Below are positions 25,670-34,561 of a DNA stretch of 64,000 nt, piece after piece (position 1 is the first letter of the stretch; each line of letters begins with the position of its first letter). The notes below the pieces were generated by a model. That model did no database searches and had not been told where the DNA came from. It was given only the letters and a program-made list of their open reading frames with translations. Both the position numbers and the translations under genes were made by a program. Location of the stretch: the NCBI RefSeq assembly GCF_900105905.1, contig NZ_FNSV01000005.1, positions 62,001 through 126,000 on the forward strand. Direction: 5' to 3'. This DNA is from Rhodococcus koreensis (GTDB lineage Bacteria > Actinomycetota > Actinomycetes > Mycobacteriales > Mycobacteriaceae).

Positions 25670-27213
25670 TCATGGAAATTCTTGCCGCCTACGACCTGAC
25701 GAAGTCCTATCGCGCCGCCGCCGCGCTGGCGGGGTGCTCGCATCACACCGTCGCCCGTCTCGTCGCCGAACGCGACACCGCCGATGTCCCGACCCCACCA
25801 CGGGAGAAGAGACCGATGCTGATCGACGAATATCTACCGAAAATCGAAGAATGGGTGGAACATTCGAAGGGACGGGTCCGCGCCGACGTCGCCCACGACA
25901 AACTGCTGGCCCTCGGATTCACCGGCACCGAACGCACCACCCGCCGTGCCGTGGCCCGGGTCAAACGCGCCTACCGGCTCGGACACACCCGGGTGCACAG
26001 GCCTGGGGGCACCTCCCCCGGAGTGGGGGAGGATCACCGAATCCGGGCTGTGGCTGCAATACGACTTCGGCGACGCCCCGGTCGTCGACGGCACCAAGAC
26101 CGTGTTGCTGTGCGCGTGGCTGGCCTGGTGCCGGCACCGGGTGGTGATCCCGTTGCGCGACCGCACCGCTCCCTCCGTCTACGCGGGCCTGGACCGGATC
26201 TTCCGGCGGATCGGTGGTGTCCCGACCTATCTGCTCACCGACAACGAGAAGATGGTCACCACCGAACACATCGCCTCGGTCGCCGTCCGCAACCCCGGTG
26301 TGGTCTCGTTCGCCCGGTTCTACGGCCTGGTCGTGAAGACCTGTCTGCCCGCGGACCCCGCCACCAAGGGCGGGGTGGAGAACACCGTCAAGCTGGCCAA
26401 GGCCGACCTGGTGCCCACCGACCTTGGGCCTCGCCGCCCACTATGACAGCTTCGATGACCTCGAGGCCGCCTGCACCGCGTTCTGCGACGAGGTCAACAC
26501 CCGCATCCACCGCACCACCCGCCGCATCCCGGCGGAGATGCTCGCCGAAGAACGCCTCCACCTGCACCCCGTCCCGGCCGCCGCACACACCGTGACCTGC
26601 GGTGTGACCCGCACGGTCCCCGGACAACACACCGATGATCGCGTTCGAGAACGGCCAGTACTCGGTGCCGCACACCCTGCGCGGGCAGACGGTGTTCGTC
26701 CGCGCGCACGGCGCCGGGGCGTCCGAGCGGATCGTCGTCGTCCACCACGGCGAGGGTGGCCCGGTCGAGGTCGCCCGCCACCGGCGGGCCCGCCCCGGCT
26801 CCCCGCAGATCTGCGACGAGCACTTCCCACCGCCCCCGGCCGGGGTGCTGGCCCGTCAGCCGATCCCGCGGACCGACGCCGAACGCGCCTTCTGCGGCAT
26901 CGGTGCCGGTGCCCGGCTGTGGTTGTGTGAGGCCGCCGAGGCCGGCACCGGGAAGATCCGCGTGAAGATGGACCACGCGGTGTCGCTGGCGAAGCTGCTC
27001 GGCGCCGAACGGGTCGACTGGGCGCTCGGGCACGCCGCCGCGTACGGGCGCTTCGCCGAGGGCGACCTCATGGCGATCCTCGACGCCCACCCCGCCGGCG
27101 TCGCCTCGGATCGCACCCACCGGGCCGACGAATCCCGGTCCCTGGCCCAAGGCACCAGCGGCTGGGCCGCCCTCGGTGGCGAGGTTCCCGTCGACGGTGC
27201 AGCCGAACTCTAG
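25670..27213 (+). pseudogene. istA: istA (IS21 transposase), main part, with three frame breaks
   Basis: Continuation of the istA start at 16642. The order of segments is an N-terminal helix-turn-helix (RAAAALAGCSHHTVARLVAE), then the DDE catalytic region SGLWLQYDFGDAPVVDG, VPTYLLTDNEKMVTTEH and PADPATKGGVENTVK. These hold the two aspartates and the glutamate. The C-terminal part begins MIAFENGQYSVPHTLRG. The frame changes at 26005-26032 (a GC-rich palindromic insertion), near 26424 and near 26625. A complete IstA would be about 510 residues and, with IstB, would move the element. None of the frames encodes a working protein. Confidence 0.85.
26005..26032 (+). repeat. small GC-rich palindromic insertion inside istA
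   Basis: Where related proteins have one tryptophan codon, 28 bases are present, including CCTCCCCC and GGGGGAGG, an 8-base perfect inverted repeat with a 5-base loop. The net gain of 25 bases shifts the reading frame. The block resembles the small GGGGGCACCTCCC...GGGGGAGG palindromes scattered through actinobacterial genomes. Confidence 0.55.
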
Positions 27214-27303
27214 GAACACCGCCCACGCTGATGCGAAAAACTCTGCACCGCAGACTAATCGAGTTCACAGTCCGATTTCAACCGGCACCCGAAGGAGACC
27301 CTC

Positions 27304-28084
27304 GTGAGCACTGCACCACCGTCGGCGCCACCGCTGCCGACCGACCTGGAAACCCTGCTGCACCGGCTGCGGCTGCCGCACATCCGCCGCGCCGCCCCCG
27401 ACGTGCTGGCCACCGCCCCGCGCCCAACGCTGGGAACCCGCCGAGGTCCTCAAGGCGCTGCTCGCCGAGGAGGCCGCCGGACGGGAACGCTCGGCGCTGG
27501 CCACCCGCCGCGCCGCCGCCGCGTTTCCCACCGGCAAAACTTTCGACGCCTGGAAACCGGAACTGTCGTCCATCCCGGCGCCGACCCAGCAGGCGCTGCG
27601 CACCCTCGAATGGATCGACCGGCGCGAGAACCTCGTCGTCTGCGGCCCCTCGGGAACCGGGAAGACATTCTTCCTCGAGGCCCTCGGTCAGCACGCCGTC
27701 GAACAGGGACGAAAGGTGCTGTGGTTCACCCTCGAAGACCTCGGCGCCCTGATCCGCCGGCACCGCGCCGACGACTCGGTCTCGGGGGCCCTCACCAAGC
27801 TGCTGCGCGCCGATCTCGTGGTCATCGACGACATCGGCCTGTTGGCGGTGGCCGCCGACGCCGCCGAAGGCCTCTACCGGCTGGTGGATGCCGCGTATGA
27901 GAAACGCGCCCTGGCGCTGTCGTCGAATCTTCATCCGGCTGGATTCGACGAGCTGATGCCCAAGACCCTGGCCACCGCCACCGTCGATCGGCTCATGCAT
28001 CACGCCCACCTGTGTCAGACCAGCGGCAAATCGATCCGGATGAGCCAAGCCCTCGCCGGCACCGGCGTCGACCCACTCACCTGA
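27304..28084 (+). pseudogene. istB: istB (IS21 helper ATPase), one frameshift
   Basis: GTG start with GAAGGAG upstream. The N-terminal part, LPTDLETLLHRLRLPHIRRA, is in one frame. From about 27420 the protein continues in another frame (RWEPAEVLKALLAEEAAGRE), with the Walker A loop CGPSGTGKTFF, Walker B LVVIDDIGLLAV and a normal C-terminus. An extra C in a C-rich run near 27416 would explain the shift. IstB is an AAA+ ATPase that chooses the target and stimulates IstA. Family length is about 250-260 residues, which the joined frames give. The single shift might be a sequencing error, but istA next to it is broken three times. Confidence 0.85.
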
Positions 28085-28099
28085 CCACAACACCACACC

Positions 28100-28195
28100 G
28101 TGGGCAGTTTCGTGTCCGCCCGTGGGCAGAAACCCGTGTCCGCCTACGGGCAGGTTTCGTGTCCGCCCGTGGGCAGAAACCAATGTCCCTTGACA
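28100..28195 (-). repeat. right-end multiple terminal repeats of the IS21-family element
   Basis: Four inverted copies of the left-end unit begin 15 bases after istB, at about 28100, 28121, 28145 and 28168. Consensus GTGGGCAGTTTCGTGTCCGCC, with alternate units reading GGGCAGAAACC. The outermost ends TGACA at 28195, pairing with the TGTC tip of the left end. Confidence 0.85.
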
Positions 28196-28342
28196 TATCA
28201 GGCCTCAACGCCTTCGGCTGGCGGAATCAATCCCGACTTTCGCTCGTCGACCTCGGCGCGGATCGCCGCGCGAACAGCCCCTACCGCCGGGCCGTTCATA
28301 CTTTCACGTCGCGAGGCGAGGCGAGCGAATAGGCGATTCTGA

Positions 28343-28585
28343 CGTCCACTATGCGCAACAACCTTCAACGACGCGTTCCGTGGTTGGCTCGACGCTTGCC
28401 CGGACGAGCTCGCGAGCATTCGAGCGCAGCGCCCCGACGGGCCGCTGGCGATCTCGCACCGAAGCGGGCACACGAGCAGCTCGCCGGGCACACCTCGGCG
28501 CTACGCCACGATCTGGATCAGCGATCATCTGCACGTCCTATCGATGAATTACGACTGTGACGACGCCCCTTCAAGCCGGCAGTGA
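28343..28585 (+). pseudogene. unrecognised protein fragment
   Basis: This stretch stays open and reads as coherent protein (TFNDAFRGWLDACPDELASI ... RRYATIWISDHLHVLSMNYD), but it has no start codon and an upstream stop at 28340. It looks like the C-terminal part of a gene lost when the element arrived. I cannot name the family. Confidence 0.3.
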
Positions 28586-28864
28586 CCACGCCTCGCCACG
28601 GCACCTTCGGTGTGAGCCTGCCCTGACGCGCACCATGGGTGCGCTCGATCATGAGAACCAGCGGTCCGGGCTTTGTCGTCGTCGCACCGCTCACCTGACT
28701 CGGCTGCCCGGCACGCCACCACATCGCGGTGCGCGTGCGCCACCGAACCGTGCCCGGGGATCACCGCCGTCTACGAAACTCGCATTTCGTGTGGGCGCAA
28801 GCATTGGGTGCCACTGTCGATAGGTAGGTGACTGCGTGTGGGAGGCGAGGGGCGGGTAAGCGTC

Positions 28865-29260
28865 ATGGAGGGGGTGAAGGAGGTTCAGCAGAGCATGGAC
28901 CCCACCACCCGGGCATATGTGCTCGAACGATTGCCCCGACACCCCCGGCACATCGGGAAGAACGCGCAACACGCCGTCAACTATCGATGCCACCACCACT
29001 CATTGGGTGTTTGACATTGTCGGGCAGAGAGGGGAATTCAGCGCCACGATCACCAAGCAGCACCCCGATGAGCGGGTGGCGTGGAAGTCCGACGTTAGCC
29101 CCGACCACGCCGGGGTGGTCACCTTTCACCGGCTCGACGACACCCACACCCGGGTCACCGCTCAGATGGATATCGACCCGGACGGGGTGGTGGAGAACGT
29201 CGCCGACAAGTTTGGTGTCCTGACCCACTGGGTGAAGGCCGACATGCAAAATCATGCGAC
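28865..29260 (+). pseudogene. SRPBCC (START/Bet v1-like) protein, interrupted and truncated
   Basis: The family phrase MEGVKEVQQ is followed, 91 bases later and in another frame, by IDATTTHWVFDIVGQRGEF. This continues DDTHTRVTAQMDIDPDGVVE and a long, well-formed cyclase/dehydrase core up to about residue KADMQ. In intact relatives these two phrases are adjacent, so the 91 bases (about 28892-28982) are an insertion. The usual N-terminal 30 residues and the C-terminal tail are also missing. The family binds hydrophobic ligands; here no function is expected. Confidence 0.65.
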
Positions 29261-29430
29261 ATCGACCGTCGCCTGGGTCAGCGGCACACCGCGCGGACCG
29301 CATGCAGCTACACCATCAACCCACCGATCAGTGTCCACAGCTCGGCGGGAATCACCCGAGCGATCTCGGCGGCCTGCAGCCGCGGCGGCCCCACCCACCG
29401 ACCGGCGCCTGCACCGTCCACCCCGTCCGC

Positions 29431-30161
29431 TCACCGGATGTCATCGAGCAACTCCCCCAGCACCCGCGTCCCGGCGCTGCGCTCCCGGGTGTCGAGCGAC
29501 TCCATCAGATCCACCGCCACCGGCAACGTCATCGTCGTGAAAAACGGATCCAGGGCCGTGACCACCCGCAACGTCACCTCCCCCTCACCGTCCGCCATCA
29601 AACCGAACGTATCGATCACGTCGGCGAGGTCGTCGCCGCGCACATACCCGTCCACCGCACCACCACCGGACCCTGACAAGCCGAACCGGCCCGCCTCTCC
29701 CCCAACGTGGGTCAGGGCGCTGGCCCCGGTGGCCGCCACATACTCACCGGTGACCAGAGTGCTCAGCTCATCACCCCATCCGCGCATCCGGTACACCCGC
29801 GCACGCCGACGGGCAAGAAACGCCACCTCGTCCGCGTTCGCCCGGCGCAGCCGATTCCTCAACGACTCGCCTGCGACGGCGAAATCCAGTCCACCCCCAC
29901 CCCGGACAGCATCGCCAACGCCGCCCACGCCACCTCCCCGTTCCACGGCCGCCCCCGATGACGGTGAACCTGCGCCACACGGTGCACCGACCCTGCATCC
30001 AATAACAACGCCTTCCCCACCTCCCGCGTCACCACCAATTCCCCTGCCCGCGCGAGACGAGTGACCTGCCGGCCCGTCACGCCCAGCTCGGCGGCCGCCG
30101 CCGACACCCGGACCGGCACGCCGCCGTCCCCATAGCAGCGTCCGAGGTGTGCGAGCGCCAA
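29431..30161 (-). pseudogene. helix-turn-helix regulator or antitoxin-like protein, one frameshift
   Basis: Two minus-strand frames join at about 29868. The first encodes an excisionase/MerR-like helix-turn-helix (RVSAAAAELGVTGRQVTRLA) then HRHRGRPWNGEVAWAALAML. The second encodes RNRLRRANADEVAFLARRRA and a 130-residue C-terminal domain ending RSAGTRVLGELLDDIR. Proteins of this build, about 240 residues, occur singly or beside nucleotidyltransferase-type toxins in actinobacteria. No such partner is present here. A one-base loss would account for the shift. The role is unknown. Confidence 0.6.
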
Positions 30162-30178
30162 TGGTCTATCCGCATCTG

Positions 30179-30289
30179 TGAAACAGAATCCACCGCCGTG
30201 AAACCGTCACATGCCGCTGACGCATACGTAACGCAATCGACATGTAGCGACTGTTTCATGGTGGATAACAGCGATTCATTAACTGAAAC
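30179..30289 (+). promoter_or_regulatory. cluster of TGAAAC motifs upstream of the amine/glutamate operon
   Basis: TGAAACAG at 30179-30186 is repeated inverted as CTGTTTCA at 30251-30258, with two more TGAAAC copies at 30199-30204 and 30284-30289. All lie within 180 bases of the first gene of the operon. They are candidate half-sites for its regulator, perhaps the XRE-cupin protein at 35950. Binding is inferred. Confidence 0.4.
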
Positions 30290-30356
30290 CCTGAGTGGGC
30301 ACGACACACAGCGCCCGACAACCCGCAGGACTCCTGCCACCGTAAAGGATCGACAC

Positions 30357-31547
30357 GTGAGCAATACCACCAAGTTCTTGATCATCGGCGGCGGCCTCGA
30401 AGGTCTGGCCATCGCCTACTCGCTCGCCGAGCGCGGGGAAACCGACGTCCTCGTCCTCGAACGAGACACCTTGTGCTCGGGTATGACAGGTAAGTCCAGC
30501 GGTGTCGTTCGCTGCCACTACGGCACCCCGTCGCTGGCAGCGATGTCCTGGTACGGCGTCGACATCTTCACGCGGGCAACCGAACTCTTCGGCGACGACA
30601 TGGCGTTCCGTCAGTGCGGCTACGTCGTCGGCGTCGCCGAGAACAACGTCAAGCCCCTCGAGGCGAACATCGCGATGATGCAGGGTCTAGGAATCGCAAC
30701 CGAATTCATCGCACACGACAAGATGGCCGAACTCTGGCCGGGACTGCATCTCGACGACTTCGCACTGTTCGCCTACGAGCCACTCGGTGGGCGCGGCGAG
30801 GCGTACATGGCGGGCATGGCGTTCGCCGCGACCGCGCGGAAGATGGGGGTCAAGATCCGCCAGAGCACCCCGGTGGTCTCTCTGCTGAAGAACGATTCCG
30901 ACACGGTCTACGGCGTCACACTGAAGGACGGATCGGAGGTGCATGCCGACCACGTCATCCTCGCCACCGGCCCGTGGGCACCGGGGCTCGCTGCCGGTGT
31001 GGGCGTCGACCTCGACGTGAAAGCGCAACGCGCACAGCTGGTCCTGATCGACCAGGGAGTCCCGACCCCTGAGGTACCTGTTCTGTCCGATCTCGCCGGC
31101 CTGCAATACATCTGCCGCGAGCCGAACGGGGAACTCCTCGTCGGCAACTCCGACCACCAGACGCCGGAATACATCGACCCGGACAAGTACGTCAACCGCG
31201 CCGACGACGCCGCGATCGAGAAGAACATCATGAAACTCGGCAATCGGCTCCCCGACATGCCAGACCCTCGCATTACCAGCTCGTATGTGGGGGCATACGA
31301 CGTGACCCCCGACTACAACCCAATCATCGGGCCCTCCCCCGTCGACGGGCTGTTCCTTGCCACCGGCTTCTCCGGCCACGGATTCAAGATCTCACCGGCC
31401 GTCGGGAAGATGGTGGCCGACTTGCTGATCGACGGTGAGACCTCGCTACCCAATGTCGATCCTCATGATTTCCGGTACTCCCGGTTCGCCGAAGGGGACC
31501 CGCTCTTCAGTCTCAACCCCTATGAGGGTGCAGGAGAAATGCGATGA
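30357..31547 (+). CDS. FAD-dependent amine oxidoreductase (DadA/sarcosine-oxidase-beta-like)
   Basis: 396 residues. The N-terminal dinucleotide fold FLIIGGGLEGLAIAYSLAER and a sarcosine-oxidase-like FAD-linking region GKSSGVVRCHYG are followed by a substrate domain. The C-terminal FAD motif is GLFLATGFSGHGFKISPAVG. Such enzymes oxidise secondary or primary amines of amino acids (sarcosine, N-methylglutamate, D-amino acids). The GTG start follows AAAGGA; the frame is open further upstream but without a site. The stop overlaps the next start (ATGA), so it is coupled to the glutamine-synthetase-like gene. In this context it may oxidise an N-alkylglutamate. Confidence 0.85.
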   Translation: MSNTTKFLIIGGGLEGLAIAYSLAERGETDVLVLERDTLCSGMTGKSSGVVRCHYGTPSLAAMSWYGVDIFTRATELFGDDMAFRQCGYVVGVAENNVKPLEANIAMMQGLGIATEFIAHDKMAELWPGLHLDDFALFAYEPLGGRGEAYMAGMAFAATARKMGVKIRQSTPVVSLLKNDSDTVYGVTLKDGSEVHADHVILATGPWAPGLAAGVGVDLDVKAQRAQLVLIDQGVPTPEVPVLSDLAGLQYICREPNGELLVGNSDHQTPEYIDPDKYVNRADDAAIEKNIMKLGNRLPDMPDPRITSSYVGAYDVTPDYNPIIGPSPVDGLFLATGFSGHGFKISPAVGKMVADLLIDGETSLPNVDPHDFRYSRFAEGDPLFSLNPYEGAGEMR

Positions 31548-32941
31548 CCCTCGCCGAAACCCGAATCGAGAAAGACACTTTCATGGCTGTCGATACAGCA
31601 GAGGCCTCACTTTTCACCGAATCGTCGGTCAACCACACACCGACGCTGTCCGAGGTCGTCCACGCCAGTGGGACGACGTTCATACTCGCACTCTTCGTGA
31701 CCCTGTCCGGGAAGCCGTGTGCCAAGCTCGTCCCCATCCAGGCCGTCAAGCAGCTCGAGGAGGACGGCGTCGGATTCGCCGGATACGCCGCAGGCCACAT
31801 GGGACAGGAACCCAAGGACTCCGACCTCATCGCGATCCCGGACGTCAGCTCCTTCACCCCGCTCCCGTTCATCAAGCCAGGCCTCGCGATCGTCCACTGC
31901 GACCCCCACGTCGACGGCAAACCATGGCCGTTCGCGCCGCGGATCATCCTCAAGGAACAGCTTCGTAAAGCCGCCGACCTCGGCATGACGGTCAACGTCG
32001 GCGCCGAGATCGAGTACTTCCTCGTCAACCGGGTCGACGGCGAACTCGTCACCGCCGACCGCAGTGACACCAGCACCAATCCCTGCTACGACGCCCGCGA
32101 CGTCACCCGCATGTACGACCACCTCACCGAGGTGTCCGACGCGATGAACGCACTCGGCTGGGGGAACTACGCGAATGACCACGAGGACGGTAACGGCCAG
32201 TTCGAGCAGAACTTCGACTACGCCGACGCCATGACCACGGCCGATCGCGTCATCACGCTGCGCTACCTACTGTCGGTCATCGCCGAGAAGCGCGGCATGC
32301 AAGCAACGTTCATGCCCAAGCCGTTCACCACCCGCACCGGCACCGGCCTGCACATGCATCTTTCGCTCTGGAACGAAGCAGGGGCCGTCTTCCCCGACGC
32401 CGACGACGAGCAGGGCCTCGGCATCTCTTCGACCGCCTACGCCTTCGTCGCCGGTATTCTCGATCACGCCTGCGCGCTGCAAGGGCTGATCGCACCGACC
32501 GTGAACTCCTACAAGCGAACCGGAGCAACGGCCACCGCCAGCGGCGCGACATGGTCCCCGCGCTACGCGACCTACGGTGGCAACGACCGCACCCATTACC
32601 TGCGGATCCCCGACAAGAACCGTGTCGAGCTACGCGGTGGCGACGGTTCGGCCAATCCCTATCTTGCTGCCGCCGGTGCGATTGCGGCAGGCCTCGACGG
32701 TGTGCGACGCAACCTGCACCCTGGCAAGCCCGGCAGCGGAGACTCCCCCAGCGACATGCTGCCGATGACGCTGCTGCACGCGATGGACGCCCTGGAATCG
32801 GATCCGGTCGTCACGGGCGCCCTGGACGTCGCAGGCCCCGGGGTCGCGGAGTACTTCGCGAAACTCAAGCGCGAGGAGTTTTTCGCCTGGCACAACACGG
32901 TCAGCTCCTGGGAAATCGACCACTACCTTACCGCCTTCTAG
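31544..32941 (+). CDS. glnT: type III glutamate-ammonia ligase (GlnT) / gamma-glutamylamide synthetase
   Basis: 465 residues. Glutamine-synthetase fold: the active-site phrases NVGAEIEYFLVNRVDG, NDHEDGNGQFEQNFDYADAM, TGTGLHMHLSLW and NSYKRTGATATASGA are all present, ending in RGGDGSANPYLAAAGAI. The short NDHEDGNGQFE form is that of GlnT/GmaS rather than the housekeeping GlnA. These enzymes join ammonia or a small amine (methylamine in GmaS) to the gamma-carboxyl of glutamate using ATP. With three glutamate-synthase-like subunits next, the N-methylglutamate route is attractive. The amine specificity cannot be read from sequence. It overlaps the FAD gene by four bases. Confidence 0.88.
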   Translation: MTLAETRIEKDTFMAVDTAEASLFTESSVNHTPTLSEVVHASGTTFILALFVTLSGKPCAKLVPIQAVKQLEEDGVGFAGYAAGHMGQEPKDSDLIAIPDVSSFTPLPFIKPGLAIVHCDPHVDGKPWPFAPRIILKEQLRKAADLGMTVNVGAEIEYFLVNRVDGELVTADRSDTSTNPCYDARDVTRMYDHLTEVSDAMNALGWGNYANDHEDGNGQFEQNFDYADAMTTADRVITLRYLLSVIAEKRGMQATFMPKPFTTRTGTGLHMHLSLWNEAGAVFPDADDEQGLGISSTAYAFVAGILDHACALQGLIAPTVNSYKRTGATATASGATWSPRYATYGGNDRTHYLRIPDKNRVELRGGDGSANPYLAAAGAIAAGLDGVRRNLHPGKPGSGDSPSDMLPMTLLHAMDALESDPVVTGALDVAGPGVAEYFAKLKREEFFAWHNTVSSWEIDHYLTAF

Positions 32942-32968
32942 AACTCCCGTACTCGGAAAGGAACCTTC

Positions 32969-33865
32969 ATGTGCGGAATAGTCGGGCTTCACCTGCGTGA
33001 CGCCACGCTCTACCCACAACTCGGTGCATTGTTGACCGACATGCTCGACGCGATGTGCGACCGCGGACCCGACTCTGCGGGCATGGCCATCTACGGCGAT
33101 CCGACCTGGTCGCCTGCAGGCGAAGCCACTGTTTCGTTGCTGGATTCGCCCATTCCCGCCGGCGAACTCGCCGACAAGGTCGGTGCAGTCTTGGGAGTCA
33201 CGGTCGCCGGGCACGATCTCGACCCGACCATCGTATTGCACGCACCTGCGGCCGCGGATGCCATCACCGCGGCAGTGCGCGCCATTGCACCCGCGGCTCG
33301 CATCATCGGATTCGGTGACGACCTGACCGTCCTCAAGGGGGTCGGAAACCCCATCGACCTGGCGAACCGGTTCGGGCTGCCGTCGGCGAGCGGCTGGCAG
33401 GGTGTCGCGCACACCCGCATGGCCACCGAATCCGCGGTGACCGCCGAGGGGTCGCACCCGTTCTCCGTCGGCCCCGACCAGTGCCTCGTCCACAACGGCT
33501 CGTTCTCCAACCACATGAGCATCAAGCATCAGCTCGAACGTGACGGCGTCGTGTTCGACAGCGCCAACGACACCGAGGTCGGGGCGCGGTTCGTCGCCAG
33601 GCAGCTCGCCGAGGGCGTCGACTTGGAGAAGGCGCTGCTGATGCTGAACGAGACGTTCGACGGTTTCTACACCCTGCTCGTCTCGACGGCCGACTCGTTC
33701 GCCGTGGTCCGGGACGCCATCTCCTGCAAACCCGCCGTCATCGCCGAGACCGACCAGTGGGTCGCGATGGCGTCCGTATTCCGCGCCCTGGCGAACCTGC
33801 CCGGCGTCGACAACGCCCGAATCTTCGAGCCCGAACCGGAAGAGGTGTACGTATGGCACCGGTAG
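32969..33865 (+). CDS. class-II glutamine amidotransferase subunit (GlxB/MgsA type)
   Basis: 298 residues beginning MCGIVGLHLRD. Once the methionine is removed Cys2 is the N-terminal nucleophile of Ntn amidotransferases. Further landmarks are GWQGVAHTRMATESAVT and CLVHNGSFSNHMSIK. It corresponds to the first domain of glutamate synthase made as a separate protein. Glutaminase activity on glutamine or a gamma-glutamylamide would release ammonia or amine to its partners. AAAGGAACC precedes the ATG, 27 bases after glnT. Its end overlaps the next gene by 13 bases. Confidence 0.9.
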   Translation: MCGIVGLHLRDATLYPQLGALLTDMLDAMCDRGPDSAGMAIYGDPTWSPAGEATVSLLDSPIPAGELADKVGAVLGVTVAGHDLDPTIVLHAPAAADAITAAVRAIAPAARIIGFGDDLTVLKGVGNPIDLANRFGLPSASGWQGVAHTRMATESAVTAEGSHPFSVGPDQCLVHNGSFSNHMSIKHQLERDGVVFDSANDTEVGARFVARQLAEGVDLEKALLMLNETFDGFYTLLVSTADSFAVVRDAISCKPAVIAETDQWVAMASVFRALANLPGVDNARIFEPEPEEVYVWHR

Positions 33866-34551
33866 CCACCACCGAAGCGACTGTCCTGAACCTCGAGACG
33901 TCCAGTACCCGTGCCATCAACGAGCGGCTCACCTCGCCGGAGGCCCCGAAGAAGGTCACCGTCACCGGCCCGCAGGGCGCGCACGCACTGGCCTGCGGCC
34001 TCGACTCCGACATCGACGTCACCATCGACGGACACGTCGGCTACTACTGCGCCGGCATGAACCAGCACGCGACGGTGACCGTCACCGGCAACTCCGGGGT
34101 GGGGGTCGCCGAGAACATGATGTCGGGGACGGTGCACGTCAAGGGTGACGCGTCGCAGTCCGCGGGCGCCACCGCCCACGGCGGCCTGCTCGTGATCGAC
34201 GGCAATGCCGCCGCCCGCTGCGGAATCTCGATGAAGGGCGTCGACATCGTCGTCGGCGGCAACATCGGCCACATGTCCGCGTTCATGGGTCAGGCGGGGC
34301 GGCTCGTCGTCCTGGGCGACGCCGGTGAGGCCCTCGGCGACTCGCTGTACGAGGCCCGCATCTATGTGCGTGGCACCGTCGCCTCCCTCGGCGCCGACTG
34401 CATCAAGAAGGAGATGCGCGAGGAGCACCTGACGGAACTGCGGGAGCTGCTCGATCAGGCCGGTTTCGACGCCGACCCGTCCGAGTTCACCCGCTACGGC
34501 TCCGCCCGCAAGCTCTACAACTTCCACGTCGACAACGCCAGCGCGTACTAG
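33853..34551 (+). CDS. glutamate-synthase GXGXG-domain subunit (GlxC/MgsB type)
   Basis: 232 residues. The whole protein is the beta-helix domain found at the C-terminus of glutamate synthase alpha subunits: repeated glycine-rich turns such as GNSGVGVAENMMSGTVHVKG, GATAHGGLLVIDGNAAARCG and VVGGNIGHMSAFMGQAG. It is structural, connecting the amidotransferase and FMN subunits. The ATG at 33853 lies inside the end of the preceding gene with GAGGTG upstream; the frame is open further back but the overlap start fits the family length. Confidence 0.88.
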   Translation: MAPVATTEATVLNLETSSTRAINERLTSPEAPKKVTVTGPQGAHALACGLDSDIDVTIDGHVGYYCAGMNQHATVTVTGNSGVGVAENMMSGTVHVKGDASQSAGATAHGGLLVIDGNAAARCGISMKGVDIVVGGNIGHMSAFMGQAGRLVVLGDAGEALGDSLYEARIYVRGTVASLGADCIKKEMREEHLTELRELLDQAGFDADPSEFTRYGSARKLYNFHVDNASAY

Positions 34552-34561
34552 GAGAACCGTC

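Larger units (their letters stand above)
16402..28195 (+). mobile_element. IS21-family element, 11.8 kb, interrupted by two nested recombinase elements
   Basis: The ends match as a terminal inverted repeat. The left end begins TGTC, then GGACAT at positions 8-13 and CTGCCC at 20-25. The complement of the right end begins TGTC with GGACAT and CTGCCC at the same positions. Each end carries four or five further copies of a GTGGGCAG...GTCCGCC repeat, as in IS21-family ends. The transposition genes are istA (GTG at 16642, continued at 25670) and istB (27304-28084). Removing 16667-25669 plus one copy of the TCATGG core restores the istA start. No target duplication is seen: the left flank ends GAGCGCG and the right flank starts TATCAGG. 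Hence at least one flank has been rearranged. istA and istB also carry frameshifts, so the element is probably dead. Confidence 0.85.

Noticed and set aside
25610..25670. Left end of a 2.4-kb IS21 directly before the istA main part
   Set aside because: No terminal repeat unit is present here; the matching end and the istA start are at 16402-16666, which led to the nested interpretation.
16390..28210. Target-site duplication of the IS21-family element
   Set aside because: Bases flanking the two tips share no 4-8 base repeat; the flanks seem rearranged.
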